The notes under the pieces: generated by a model
What the model was told of the DNA's origin: nothing
What the model saw: only the letters and a program-made list of their open reading frames with translations
Databases searched by the model: none
Shown here: positions 1-7,787 of the stretch, in pieces
How positions within the stretch are numbered: position 1 is the first letter of the stretch
How the letters are laid out: every line of letters begins with the position of its first letter
Position numbers and translations under genes: made by a program
Assembly (NCBI RefSeq): GCF_016892605.1
Contig: NZ_JAFEMV010000001.1
Span: forward strand, 434,001-498,000
Source of the DNA: Desemzia sp. RIT 804
GTDB taxonomy: Bacteria; Bacillota; Bacilli; Lactobacillales; Carnobacteriaceae
Direction of reading: 5' to 3'
Length of the DNA stretch: 64,000 bases

Positions 1-217
1 GTTAAAGATTTGGGCTGTTACGCCTCTATCCAATCAAACCGACAAAGAACCTGGAACGATTATCGATATTCAAAAAGAATCGATTTTAGTTGCATGCGGA
101 AACAATACGGTAGTGCAACTGGATGAGATTCAACCAGCAGGCAAAACAAAAATGACAGTAGCTGCATTTGTCAGCGGGCTAGGCAGTAAACTGAGTACGG
201 GAGAGGTCTTAGGATAA
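1..217 (+). CDS. fmt: Methionyl-tRNA formyltransferase, C-terminal fragment
   Basis: Only the last 71 codons are in the window; the frame is open from base 2 and ends with TAA at 215-217. The translated end contains KIWAV, EPGTI, VACGNNTVVQL and QPAGKTKM, which match the C-terminal anticodon-arm-binding (OB-like) domain of Fmt, the enzyme that formylates initiator Met-tRNA. The stop is followed one base later by the rsmB start, as in the def-fmt-rsmB order of Bacillus and lactic acid bacteria. The catalytic N-terminal domain lies upstream of the window, so its integrity cannot be judged. Confidence 0.93.
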   Translation, partial: LKIWAVTPLSNQTDKEPGTIIDIQKESILVACGNNTVVQLDEIQPAGKTKMTVAAFVSGLGSKLSTGEVLG

Positions 218-218
218 C

Positions 219-1586
219 ATGACGGAACAATCTTCAAATAAAAGAGCGGTAAAGAAAACAAGCCGCTATCAAGCTATGCAAATTTTAGACAAAACAGAAA
301 AGAGCGGTTCATATTCAAATTTACTCTTAAATGAAGCAATTCAAAAAAATAACTTAAGCTCTGCGGATGCACGTTTGATGACAGAATTGGTATATGGTGT
401 CTTACAACGTAAAATCACATTGGATTACTATCTAAGTCGATTCTTAAAAGAAAATCAAAAAATAGATACTTGGGTAAGAAACTTATTGCGTTTGTCTATT
501 TATCAAATGATCTATTTAGAAAGAGTACCCGCTCATGCCATTTTATTTGAGGCTGTTGAAATAGCAAAAAAACATGGTCATGTAGGCATTAGTAAGTTTG
601 TTAATGGAATTTTGCGAAATGCTGAAAGAAAAGGATTTCCAGCTATTGAAGACATAGAAGATCCGATTGAGCGGTTGAGTGTGTCTTGTAGTTTGCCTAA
701 ATGGTTGGTAGAAAAATTCGTTGCGGAAATTGGGTATGAAGAAACAAAAGCTCTAGGAGAATCATTATTGATTCCGAGCCATTCGAGTGCTCGGGTAAAT
801 GAAAAATTGACCACAGTACAAGAAGCTTTAGATTATATGGAAGAAGAAGGCTTTTATGTTCGTAAAAGCGAGCTTTCAGCGCACGGAATCGTAAGCGATA
901 ATGGGCATTTTGCTTCTTCTGAATTATTCAAGAATGGGAAAATCACTATTCAAGATGAAACCTCTATGCTAGTTGCTCCTGCATTACAAGTAGAACCGCA
1001 TCATCAAGTTCTAGATGCTTGTGCTGCCCCAGGTGGTAAAACGACTCATATCGCAGCGTATCTTTCTAAAGAAGCGGGCGGTAAAGTAACGGCGCTTGAT
1101 TTGCATAAACACAAAGTCAAGTTGATCAAAGAAAATGCAGAAAGACTGCAAGTAGCTGATGTGGTAGAAGGGCTTGAGCAAGATGCCCGTAAGGTTGACG
1201 ATACATTTGCTAATGAAACGTTTGACCGGATATTAGTGGATGCGCCTTGCTCTGGATTGGGTTTAATGAGAAGAAAGCCTGATATCAAGTACACTAAAAA
1301 ACTTCAAGATTTTGAACAATTGCATACTATCCAATTAGATATTTTAAAACATGTAGCACCTAAATTAAAAACTGGTGGACTTCTAATCTATAGTACGTGT
1401 ACAATAACTAAAGAAGAAAATAGTCAAACAGTAAATGATTTTTTGGCAGAACATCCCGAATTCGAAAAAGAAGAGGTATTTGTTGAAGGACCTGCTAGAG
1501 ATTGTTTAAGTGATGGGTTTTTAACAATCTATCCTCATGATTTTCAATCAGACGGATTTTTCATCAGTGCTTTAAGAAAGAAATAA
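219..1586 (+). CDS. rsmB: 16S rRNA (cytosine-967-C5)-methyltransferase RsmB
   Basis: The 455-residue protein has the usual RsmB layout: an N-terminal NusB-like RNA-binding domain (about residues 15-150) and a C-terminal Rossmann methyltransferase. The SAM-binding motif DACAAPGGKT is at 266-275. The PCSGLG motif carries Cys344 and the STCT motif carries Cys394, the two cysteines that NOL1/NOP2/Sun m5C methyltransferases use for product release and nucleophilic attack. Length is normal for the family. ATG follows the fmt stop by one base, so translation is probably coupled. A terminator follows directly, so the next pair stp-prkC may be transcribed separately. Confidence 0.96.
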   Translation: MTEQSSNKRAVKKTSRYQAMQILDKTEKSGSYSNLLLNEAIQKNNLSSADARLMTELVYGVLQRKITLDYYLSRFLKENQKIDTWVRNLLRLSIYQMIYLERVPAHAILFEAVEIAKKHGHVGISKFVNGILRNAERKGFPAIEDIEDPIERLSVSCSLPKWLVEKFVAEIGYEETKALGESLLIPSHSSARVNEKLTTVQEALDYMEEEGFYVRKSELSAHGIVSDNGHFASSELFKNGKITIQDETSMLVAPALQVEPHHQVLDACAAPGGKTTHIAAYLSKEAGGKVTALDLHKHKVKLIKENAERLQVADVVEGLEQDARKVDDTFANETFDRILVDAPCSGLGLMRRKPDIKYTKKLQDFEQLHTIQLDILKHVAPKLKTGGLLIYSTCTITKEENSQTVNDFLAEHPEFEKEEVFVEGPARDCLSDGFLTIYPHDFQSDGFFISALRKK

Positions 1587-1592
1587 TGGAGG

Positions 1593-1637
1593 AAATCTCA
1601 CAGAAAAGTCTTCTTTTCTGAGAGATTGTCCTTTTTA
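1593..1637 (+). terminator. Terminator after rsmB
   Basis: Inverted repeat with arms AATCTC/GAGATT (1594-1599, 1622-1627) and AGAAAAG/CTTTTCT (1602-1608, 1613-1619), followed by a short T run. It separates rsmB from stp. Confidence 0.8.
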
Positions 1638-1711
1638 GTGTCTTATACTTTACTACATAGAAAAAGACAACAGTGTTCATAACTTGAATCAGGCGAAAAA
1701 GAGGTGTCAGT

Positions 1712-2455
1712 ATGAAATTGGTTGTAAAGACCGATAAGGGTAGAAAAAGAGGAACAAACCAAGATTTTGCAAATACATATAAGAATCAAAATGGTTTAAC
1801 GTTGGCTGTTTTATGTGATGGTATGGGTGGACATCGCGCTGGAGATATTGCAAGCGAGATGGTAGTATCACATTTGGGAAACAATTGGGAAAAAACAAAG
1901 CTTCAATCTGCAAAAAAAGCAGCAGAGTGGTTGAAAAGACGTGTCAATCGTGAAAATCAACGATTGGTTGAAAAAGCTAGTCAATATCCTGACTTAAAAG
2001 GAATGGGAACAACCTTAGTTGCAGTAGCAGAAGCTGAGGATGGTTACGTTATTGCGAATATAGGAGATAGTCGTGCATATCGCTTGATTAATAATCATTT
2101 AACTCAAATCACTGATGATCACTCGTTAGTAGGCGAATTGATGCGCAATGGCCAATTGACCGAAGAAGAAGCTTTGAATCATCCGCAAAAGAACGTATTG
2201 ACTCGTTCATTAGGTGTTGAGGAGACGTTAGGTATTGACATCGATATTTACGCTTATGAATCGAACAGCCCTATATTACTATGTTCGGATGGACTGACCA
2301 ACATGGTGGCAGATGAAGAGATCGAAAAGATCTTGAATACATCTGATTCACTGAAAAGCCAAGCAGCTATGTTAATTGATTTGGCTAATGAACGAGGTGG
2401 AATAGATAATATTACCGTAGTTATTATCTATTTAAATGAAAGAAAGGAGGAATAA
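1712..2455 (+). CDS. stp: PP2C-family Ser/Thr protein phosphatase (Stp/PrpC)
   Basis: A 247-residue PP2C (PPM) phosphatase that would remove phosphate from targets of the neighbouring kinase. Metal-binding motifs are visible: DGMGGH with Asp36 and Gly37, GTTLV, ANIGDSRAYR, LLCSDGLTNMV and the terminal GGIDNITVV. Length and motif order match PrpC/Stp of Firmicutes. GAGGTG lies just upstream of the ATG. The SD of the kinase gene (AGGAGG) lies inside the last codons, so the two are almost certainly coupled. It acts in the cytoplasm as antagonist of PrkC in cell-wall and growth signalling. Confidence 0.95.
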   Translation: MKLVVKTDKGRKRGTNQDFANTYKNQNGLTLAVLCDGMGGHRAGDIASEMVVSHLGNNWEKTKLQSAKKAAEWLKRRVNRENQRLVEKASQYPDLKGMGTTLVAVAEAEDGYVIANIGDSRAYRLINNHLTQITDDHSLVGELMRNGQLTEEEALNHPQKNVLTRSLGVEETLGIDIDIYAYESNSPILLCSDGLTNMVADEEIEKILNTSDSLKSQAAMLIDLANERGGIDNITVVIIYLNERKEE

Positions 2456-2458
2456 AGA

Positions 2459-4495
2459 ATGGAGAACGGGAAAAAATTAAATGGTCGTTATAAAATTTTA
2501 AAACCAGTTGGCAGCGGCGGCATGGCAAATGTTTACTTAGCACATGATTTGATCTTAGATAGAGATGTAGCTGTTAAAGTACTGAGGTATGATTTTAGAA
2601 AAGATCAAGATACTATCCGTCGCTTCAAACGTGAAGCTTTATCCTCCACTGAATTGGTTCATCCTAATATTGTCAGTATTTATGATGTGGGTGAAGAAAA
2701 CGATACACAATATATCGTCATGGAATACATTAAAGGAATGGATTTAAAAGAATACATTAACAATAATTTTCCTATTGCATACCGTAAAGTCTTAAATATA
2801 ATGAGTCAAATTTTGTCAGCTGTTTCATATGCCCATCAAAATCAAATCATTCATAGAGACTTAAAACCGCAAAATGTTTTGATAGATGAAAGCGGCGTTG
2901 TGAAGATCACAGATTTTGGGATAGCCGTTGCAGTTTCACAATCTTCTATTACACAAACCAATTCTTTGCTGGGGTCTGTTCATTATCTTTCTCCAGAGCA
3001 AGCTCGTGGTGCCATGGCCACAAACCAATCTGATATTTATTCTTTAGGGATTATTTTGTATGAGTTATTGACAGGGAGTGTACCTTTTGAAGGCGAGTCA
3101 GCAGTTTCGATTGCGCTAAAACATTTCCAAGAAAGTATTCCTTCAGTTAAAAAGTTTGACTCTAGAATCCCACAAGCTTTAGAAAATGTGGTACTCAAAG
3201 CTACCGCTAAAGAAACGGCAGACCGTTATAAATCAGTTCATGAAATGGAAATTGATTTAGAAACAGCTTTATCTCCTAGTCGAGTGGATGAGCTGCCCTA
3301 TGCTCCTGTAAGCATGTTGCAAGAGACAAAAGTGATCACACCTATTTCTGTTACAAAAGAAAGTGATTTGGAAGATACCATGGTCATCCCGGTTCTGAAA
3401 GAGGAACCGAAAGAAGAGTCCGCTCCAGAAAAGAAAAAGAAAAAGAAAAAACGAAAATGGATATGGGTAGTTTTATTAAGTATCTTTTTCGTGGCCATTG
3501 GTGTTGCTCTCGCAGCATATTTATTAACACCTAGAGACGTCACCATTCCGAATCTGGAAGAAATGACACTAGAGGAAGCCGAAACGGAACTTTCAAAAGT
3601 GAATCTAAGTGTAGATGAAGTGTTTGAAGAACCGAACGAAGAAATTGAAGAAGGACTCGTTATTCGTTCAAACCCTAATATAGGCAATAGTGTCAAAGAA
3701 AACACTCAAGTTGATCTATTTATCAGCTCTGGGAAAGCAACGTTTGAATTCATGGATTACACGAATAAAGATTATCAGGAAATCCGTGCTGAACTGACTG
3801 AACTTGGGTTTACAGTAGAGAGTGTGCAAGAAAACAGCGAAGTTGTCCCAGAAGGCGATATAATCGCCCAAGATATTGATGAAGATGAAGAAGTGATCCC
3901 ATCAGAAACGACAGTTACATTTACTGTTAGCAGCGGTAGAGCTGGAACTGAAATGAGAGATCTTAATGGATATTCTCAAAAAAGCGTAGAGGATTTTGCT
4001 TCTGAAAACGGATTAAAATTACAAATTACGGAAGAATATTCTGAGGAGACCCCTATTGGATATGTGATTTCACAAGATATTGATCCAGGAACAATCGTTT
4101 ATAATGGAGATGAATTAAACATTGTAGTTTCACTTGGAAAAGAAGATATTCCTGAACGTCAGTTTACGATTCCAGTGACGATTCCATACCAAAATACTGC
4201 TGAGACTTCCTCAGAAAGTGAGTCCTCAACTGAAAGCGAATCTTCTGAAACTGAGACAGAGGAAAGCTCAAGTGAGTCACAGCTTGTACCAAATACTATT
4301 GAGATCTATATCGAAGATGCTGAGCACAGCTTGAATACGTTGTTCCAGCAATTTACGATTACAGAAGATTATGATTTAGAAATTCCATTTGTTTTAGAAG
4401 AAGGAGCAACAGGAAGTTATCGCATTGTACGTGATGGAGAAACGATTGAAGAAATTACCAATGTCACTGCTCCGGATGTTGATGTAAACGAATAG
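2459..4495 (+). CDS. prkC: PASTA-domain Ser/Thr protein kinase PrkC
   Basis: A 678-residue transmembrane kinase. The cytoplasmic kinase domain spans about residues 11-270, with glycine loop GSGGMANV (18-25), Lys40 in VAVKV, HRDLKPQN (132-139) and DFG. A very basic Lys-rich stretch precedes one membrane helix at about 334-357. Outside are three PASTA repeats (about 359-425, 427-494, 495-560) that in this family sense muropeptides or lipid II. A Ser/Glu-rich linker and a roughly 80-residue C-terminal beta-type domain follow, resembling the PASTA-plus-Ig-like layout of Bacillus PrkC. It starts 3 bases after stp. A terminator follows. Confidence 0.95.
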   Translation: MENGKKLNGRYKILKPVGSGGMANVYLAHDLILDRDVAVKVLRYDFRKDQDTIRRFKREALSSTELVHPNIVSIYDVGEENDTQYIVMEYIKGMDLKEYINNNFPIAYRKVLNIMSQILSAVSYAHQNQIIHRDLKPQNVLIDESGVVKITDFGIAVAVSQSSITQTNSLLGSVHYLSPEQARGAMATNQSDIYSLGIILYELLTGSVPFEGESAVSIALKHFQESIPSVKKFDSRIPQALENVVLKATAKETADRYKSVHEMEIDLETALSPSRVDELPYAPVSMLQETKVITPISVTKESDLEDTMVIPVLKEEPKEESAPEKKKKKKKRKWIWVVLLSIFFVAIGVALAAYLLTPRDVTIPNLEEMTLEEAETELSKVNLSVDEVFEEPNEEIEEGLVIRSNPNIGNSVKENTQVDLFISSGKATFEFMDYTNKDYQEIRAELTELGFTVESVQENSEVVPEGDIIAQDIDEDEEVIPSETTVTFTVSSGRAGTEMRDLNGYSQKSVEDFASENGLKLQITEEYSEETPIGYVISQDIDPGTIVYNGDELNIVVSLGKEDIPERQFTIPVTIPYQNTAETSSESESSTESESSETETEESSSESQLVPNTIEIYIEDAEHSLNTLFQQFTITEDYDLEIPFVLEEGATGSYRIVRDGETIEEITNVTAPDVDVNE

Positions 4496-4506
4496 AAATA
4501 AAAATG

Positions 4507-4565
4507 CTCCATAGGCACATGCAGAAATTGTTTTGCAGCTGTCCCTATGGAGTTTTTAATTTTTA
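4507..4565 (+). terminator. Terminator after prkC
   Basis: Arms CTCCATAGG (4507-4515) and CCTATGGAG (4544-4552) with an inner TGC/GCA pair, followed by TTTTTAATTTTT. It isolates stp-prkC from rsgA, which has a promoter candidate of its own just downstream. Confidence 0.85.
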
Positions 4566-4567
4566 GG

Positions 4568-4597
4568 TTTGCATTCTGGCTCAGAGTTAAGTAAAGT
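4568..4597 (+). promoter_or_regulatory. Promoter for rsgA-rpe-thiN
   Basis: TTTGCA (4568-4573), 18-base spacer, TAAAGT (4592-4597). It lies between the prkC terminator and the rsgA SD. If real, transcription starts near 4604, which rules out the upstream in-frame start at 4569. Confidence 0.5.
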
Positions 4598-4631
4598 AAA
4601 AAGAGAAAAGAGAGTTGAGGAGGGCGCCTAT

Positions 4632-5528
4632 TTGCCACAAGGACAGATTAGAAAAGCGTTAAGTGGTTTTTATTACGTATATTACCAAGGAGAAACTTAT
4701 CAGACTAGGGGAAGAGGGAACTTCAGAAACCGTAATCTAACACCATTAGTAGGAGATTTTGTTGAATTCGAGAGTGGAAATAAAGATGAAGGTGTCGTCA
4801 AAGAACTTTTAGAACGGAAAAACGAGCTGGTTCGGCCGCCAATCGCAAATATTGATCTAGGCGTAGTGGTAACATCAGCAGTAGAACCAGACTTTTCTAC
4901 ACAACTGTTAGATCGGTTTTTAGTTACCTTAGAAAATAAAGGAATCGAAGCTGTTATCTACATTACTAAAACTGATTTAATTGATGAAGAAACTTACAGA
5001 TCTTTAAAAAAATATCAGCAGTATTATGAGTCGATAGGCTATATGGTTTATTTACCGACGAATGATGAAAAAGAGCAAGCGATCCAAGATTTATGTGGTC
5101 ATTTTGCAAATCATTTAACCGTATTTATGGGGCAATCTGGAGCAGGGAAATCTACCTTATTGAATACGATCTCACCGGAATTAGTTTTGAAAACAGCCGC
5201 AATTTCAACTTCTTTAGGCCGTGGAAAACATACCACCCGACACGTGGAATTGATTCCTTTATACGAGGGTTTAGTGGCGGACACTCCAGGGTTTAGTGCG
5301 ATTGATTTAGCAGAAATTGAATTAGTTGATTTGAAAGAATTATTTCCGGATTTCGTTCAAGTCCAAGATCAGTGTCGTTTCAGAGGGTGTATCCACCACA
5401 AAGAACCTGGCTGTAAAGTGAAAGAACTGGTCGATGAAGGAACGATCGCTAAATACCGTTATGCCAATTATGTGCAATTTTATGATGAAATTAGACAACG
5501 TAAACCTGATTATTCTAAAAAGAAATGA
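4632..5528 (+). CDS. rsgA: Ribosome small-subunit GTPase RsgA
   Basis: A circularly permuted GTPase (298 residues from the TTG at 4632) acting in late 30S maturation. It starts MPQGQIRKALSGFYYV, the usual family N-terminus. It has an OB-fold N-terminal domain, G4-type TKTDL, G1 GQSGAGKST and G3 DTPGF in permuted order. The C-terminal zinc motif contains C-x-H residues (QCRFRGCIHHKEPGC). The TTG start has GAGGAGGG (4617-4624) seven bases upstream. An in-frame start at 4569 would lie in the promoter and add 21 atypical residues. It heads an rsgA-rpe-thiN unit. Confidence 0.95.
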   Translation: MPQGQIRKALSGFYYVYYQGETYQTRGRGNFRNRNLTPLVGDFVEFESGNKDEGVVKELLERKNELVRPPIANIDLGVVVTSAVEPDFSTQLLDRFLVTLENKGIEAVIYITKTDLIDEETYRSLKKYQQYYESIGYMVYLPTNDEKEQAIQDLCGHFANHLTVFMGQSGAGKSTLLNTISPELVLKTAAISTSLGRGKHTTRHVELIPLYEGLVADTPGFSAIDLAEIELVDLKELFPDFVQVQDQCRFRGCIHHKEPGCKVKELVDEGTIAKYRYANYVQFYDEIRQRKPDYSKKK

Positions 5529-5537
5529 GGAAAATAA

Positions 5538-6191
5538 ATGAAATTAGCTCCATCGATTTTAAGTGCAGATTTTGCCAACTTAGAGAGAGACATTAAACTG
5601 GTAGAAAAAGGGGGTGCTGAGTATATCCATATAGATGTTATGGATGGGCATTTTGTACCAAATATTACATTTGGTCCTAACGTTGTTAGTGCAGTCCGTC
5701 CTACTACTAAATTAACTCTGGATTGTCATTTAATGATTGAGAATCCAGAAAATTACATTGTTGATTTTGCTAAAGCAGGAGCAGATATCATTAGTGTTCA
5801 TGTAGAAAGTACGCCTCATATCCACCGTACGATTCAACTGATCAATGATTCAGGAGTGAAATCTGGTGTAGTTATCAATCCAGGTACGCCAGTTTCCGCG
5901 ATTGAACCGCTGTTAAATGATGTGGATTTGGTGTTAGTTATGACAGTAAATCCGGGTTTTGGCGGACAAAGTTTTATCTCTCAATCACTTGAGAAAATTC
6001 GTCAGCTAAAAGCATTAAAAGATACAAACAACTACCAATATGAAATTGAAGTTGATGGAGGCATCAATCACGAAACACTCAAGCTTTGTCATGATGCAGG
6101 AGCTACTGTGTTTGTAGCTGGTTCTTATATTTATTCAGCGGATAAACCTTTAGAACGCATGGAAAAACTAAGGGAAGCGGTTCAAAAATGA
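5538..6191 (+). CDS. rpe: Ribulose-phosphate 3-epimerase
   Basis: A 217-residue TIM-barrel enzyme interconverting ribulose-5-phosphate and xylulose-5-phosphate in the pentose phosphate pathway. Family signatures are visible: APSILSADF at the start, HIDVMDGHFVPN, DCHLMIENP, VMTVNPGFGGQ and EVDGGIN, which hold the metal-binding His/Asp residues and the phosphate-binding glycines. Length is normal. It starts nine bases after rsgA and its last four bases overlap the start of thiN (ATGA), so the three genes should be co-translated. Confidence 0.97.
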   Translation: MKLAPSILSADFANLERDIKLVEKGGAEYIHIDVMDGHFVPNITFGPNVVSAVRPTTKLTLDCHLMIENPENYIVDFAKAGADIISVHVESTPHIHRTIQLINDSGVKSGVVINPGTPVSAIEPLLNDVDLVLVMTVNPGFGGQSFISQSLEKIRQLKALKDTNNYQYEIEVDGGINHETLKLCHDAGATVFVAGSYIYSADKPLERMEKLREAVQK

Positions 6192-6838
6192 CACACATTA
6201 AAATCATGGTTGGAGGACCTGAAACAGCTCTTCCACAAGATGTCTACACTGTCAAGCAAGATGATGCGATTTGGATCGGCGTAGATCATGGAGCAATCAG
6301 GCTGTTAAAGCGAGGGATCACTCCTGCAATCGCGATTGGAGATTTTGATTCTATTACTGCTGCAGAAATGGAGTATTTAACAGCAAAAGTAAGCGATGTT
6401 CGTTCATTTCCTTCTGAGAAAGACGATACCGATACAGAACTAGCCATCCAATTAGCGCTAGAAGAATGCTTACCAAATAAAATATCTGTTTACGGAGCCA
6501 CAGCTGGGCGGTTAGATCATTTAATGAGTAATTTATTTTTCATTTTCCAACCTAGATTCCAGCAACAAGCTTCGAAGATTTATTTGTATGATAAATTGAA
6601 CAGTGTTTCTTTTTATCTTCCTGGGGAATATACCGTCACTAAAGAAGAAGATAAAAAATACATTGCTTTTGTCTGCATGACACCTGTTAAGAAATTGTCT
6701 CTAAGGGATGTCAAATACACCTTAAAAGAAAAGAATTATGACTATCCTATCTCGTTAGCGAGCAATGAGTTTAGAGGACAAGTAGCTTCTTTTTCATTTA
6801 CACAAGGCTTGGTAGCCGTCATACAAAGCAAAGATTGA
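6188..6838 (+). CDS. thiN: Thiamine pyrophosphokinase
   Basis: A 216-residue enzyme that transfers pyrophosphate from ATP to thiamine to make thiamine diphosphate. The N-terminal catalytic domain shows GVDHGAIRLLKRGI, AIGDFDS and the FPSEKDDTDTELA motif characteristic of the family. The TGGRLDH-like motif appears as ATAGRLDHLMSN. The C-terminal part is the beta-rich thiamine-binding domain. It overlaps rpe by four bases. In B. subtilis the same position is held by yloS/thiN. A bidirectional terminator follows. Confidence 0.95.
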   Translation: MTHIKIMVGGPETALPQDVYTVKQDDAIWIGVDHGAIRLLKRGITPAIAIGDFDSITAAEMEYLTAKVSDVRSFPSEKDDTDTELAIQLALEECLPNKISVYGATAGRLDHLMSNLFFIFQPRFQQQASKIYLYDKLNSVSFYLPGEYTVTKEEDKKYIAFVCMTPVKKLSLRDVKYTLKEKNYDYPISLASNEFRGQVASFSFTQGLVAVIQSKD

Positions 6839-6854
6839 CAAAAAAGACTAAAAT

Positions 6855-6889
6855 AAAAAAGCCTAGGCTTAAACGCTTAGGCTTTTTTT
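6855..6889. terminator. Bidirectional terminator between thiN and rpmB
   Basis: AAAAAAGCCTAGGC...GCTTAGGCTTTTTTT, an A-run, GC-rich stem and T-run that serve both the + strand thiN unit and the convergent rpmB gene. Confidence 0.9.
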
Positions 6890-6911
6890 ATCTTCTTTAT
6901 AAGTAGGAAAA

Positions 6912-7100
6912 TTATACACGTTCAACTTTTCCTGATTTAAGAGCGCGAGCAGAAACCCATACACGTTTAGGTTTTCCGTCAACTAAAATACGAACTTTTT
7001 GCAAGTTAGCGCCGAAACTTCTTTTTGTTTTGTTTACTGCGTGAGAACGGTTATTACCGCTTCTTGCTTTACGTCCTGTTACATAACATACTTTTGCCAT
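6912..7100 (-). CDS. rpmB: 50S ribosomal protein L28
   Basis: The 62-residue product starts [20 protein letters not shown] and ends [14 protein letters not shown], the full-length bL28 pattern. The start at 7100 is preceded on the minus strand by AAAGGAGGAAAG; a longer frame reaching 7166 runs into the promoter and is rejected. It is the only minus-strand gene in the first 34 kb, transcribed towards thiN and divergently from asp23, which is the usual arrangement in Firmicutes. This version lacks CxxC zinc-ribbon pairs. Confidence 0.96.
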   Translation of the reverse strand: MAKVCYVTGRKARSGNNRSHAVNKTKRSFGANLQKVRILVDGKPKRVWVSARALKSGKVERV

Positions 7101-7156
7101 TTTACTTTCCTCCTTTGCCAATAACTGAAGCAAAGCTTCAATCTTCATACCTAAAC

Positions 7157-7185
7157 AATTTAGCATATCTTTCTCTTATTTGCAA
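7157..7185 (-). promoter_or_regulatory. Promoter of rpmB
   Basis: On the minus strand TTGCAA (7185-7180), 17-base spacer, TAAATT (7162-7157) with an extended TG one base before the -10. Confidence 0.65.
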
Positions 7186-7195
7186 GATAATTCTT

Positions 7196-7213
7196 TCAAG
7201 TATTTTTACTTGA
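7196..7213. promoter_or_regulatory. Inverted repeat between rpmB and asp23
   Basis: Perfect seven-base arms TCAAGTA and TACTTGA around a four-base spacer, lying just upstream of the rpmB -35. It could be an operator; no known consensus was recognised. Confidence 0.35.
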
Positions 7214-7291
7214 CACAATTAAATTAGCATTAGCAAAATAGATAGAAAAATGAGAGAATAGGTCTAGAAATAAGCTGTTTTCGCTTTTATC

Positions 7292-7320
7292 TTTTATTCT
7301 TCAATAGGCTATGCTACAAT
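7292..7320 (+). promoter_or_regulatory. Promoter of asp23-fakA
   Basis: Extended -10 TGcTACAAT (TACAAT at 7315-7320) with a weak -35 TTTTAT at 7292-7297 and a 17-base spacer; the asp23 SD follows. Confidence 0.6.
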
Positions 7321-7368
7321 GTAAGGTAGTTATTTATGACTTTTTAAGTCAAGAGGAGGATTTTAAAC

Positions 7369-7731
7369 ATGGCAGTTAAAATCAAAACACAATATGGATT
7401 AGTGGATATTTCAAATGAAGTAATCGCTACAGTAGTTGGCGGTGCGGCAACCGAAATTTTCGGAATCGTTGGAATGGCTAGTAAAAATCAAATCCGCGAT
7501 AATTTAAACGAGATTTTGAAAAAAGAAAATTATTCTAAAGGCGTTATTGTTCGCCAAGAAGATAATGGCGTAGCTGTAGATGTGTATATCATTGTCAGCT
7601 ATGGTACAAGAATTTCAGAAGTTTGTCGTAATGTACAAGAAAAAGTGAAATACAATTTAGAATCTATGTTAGGTATTTCTGCAAATGCAGTAAATATATT
7701 TGTTCAAGGTGTACGTGTAATACAAGACTAG
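7369..7731 (+). CDS. Asp23/Gls24 family envelope stress protein (YloU-like)
   Basis: A 120-residue Asp23/Gls24 (DUF322) protein. It begins MAVKIKTQYGLVDISNEVIATVVGGAA and carries the family's conserved GVAVDVYIIVSYG and ISEVCRNVQEKVKYNLE segments. Family members are small cytoplasmic or membrane-associated alkaline-shock or envelope-stress proteins. Placement directly before fakA is conserved from Bacillus (yloU-yloV) to lactic acid bacteria. AAGAGGAGG lies eight to nine bases before the ATG. It shares a promoter with fakA. Confidence 0.93.
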   Translation: MAVKIKTQYGLVDISNEVIATVVGGAATEIFGIVGMASKNQIRDNLNEILKKENYSKGVIVRQEDNGVAVDVYIIVSYGTRISEVCRNVQEKVKYNLESMLGISANAVNIFVQGVRVIQD

Positions 7732-7743
7732 AATAGAAGGTTA

Positions 7744-7771
7744 ATGTCACCGTTTCTTGGCGTAGTGACAT
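7744..7771 (+). other. Small hairpin just before the fakA SD
   Basis: Arms ATGTCAC (7744-7750) and GTGACAT (7765-7771), with an extra CG/CG pair inside. The SD AAGGAGG starts two bases after the stem and there is no T run, so it looks like an mRNA processing or translational element rather than a terminator. Confidence 0.4.
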
Positions 7772-7787
7772 AAGGAGGAAATTAACG

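Noticed and set aside
3298-3705. 135-codon minus-strand frame inside prkC
   Set aside because: It is a Phe/Ser-rich shadow of the Lys/Glu-rich kinase coding strand, with no SD or promoter.
4569-4631. Upstream start of RsgA giving 319 residues
   Set aside because: It overlaps the predicted promoter; the TTG at 4632 has a strong SD and gives the standard 298-residue protein.
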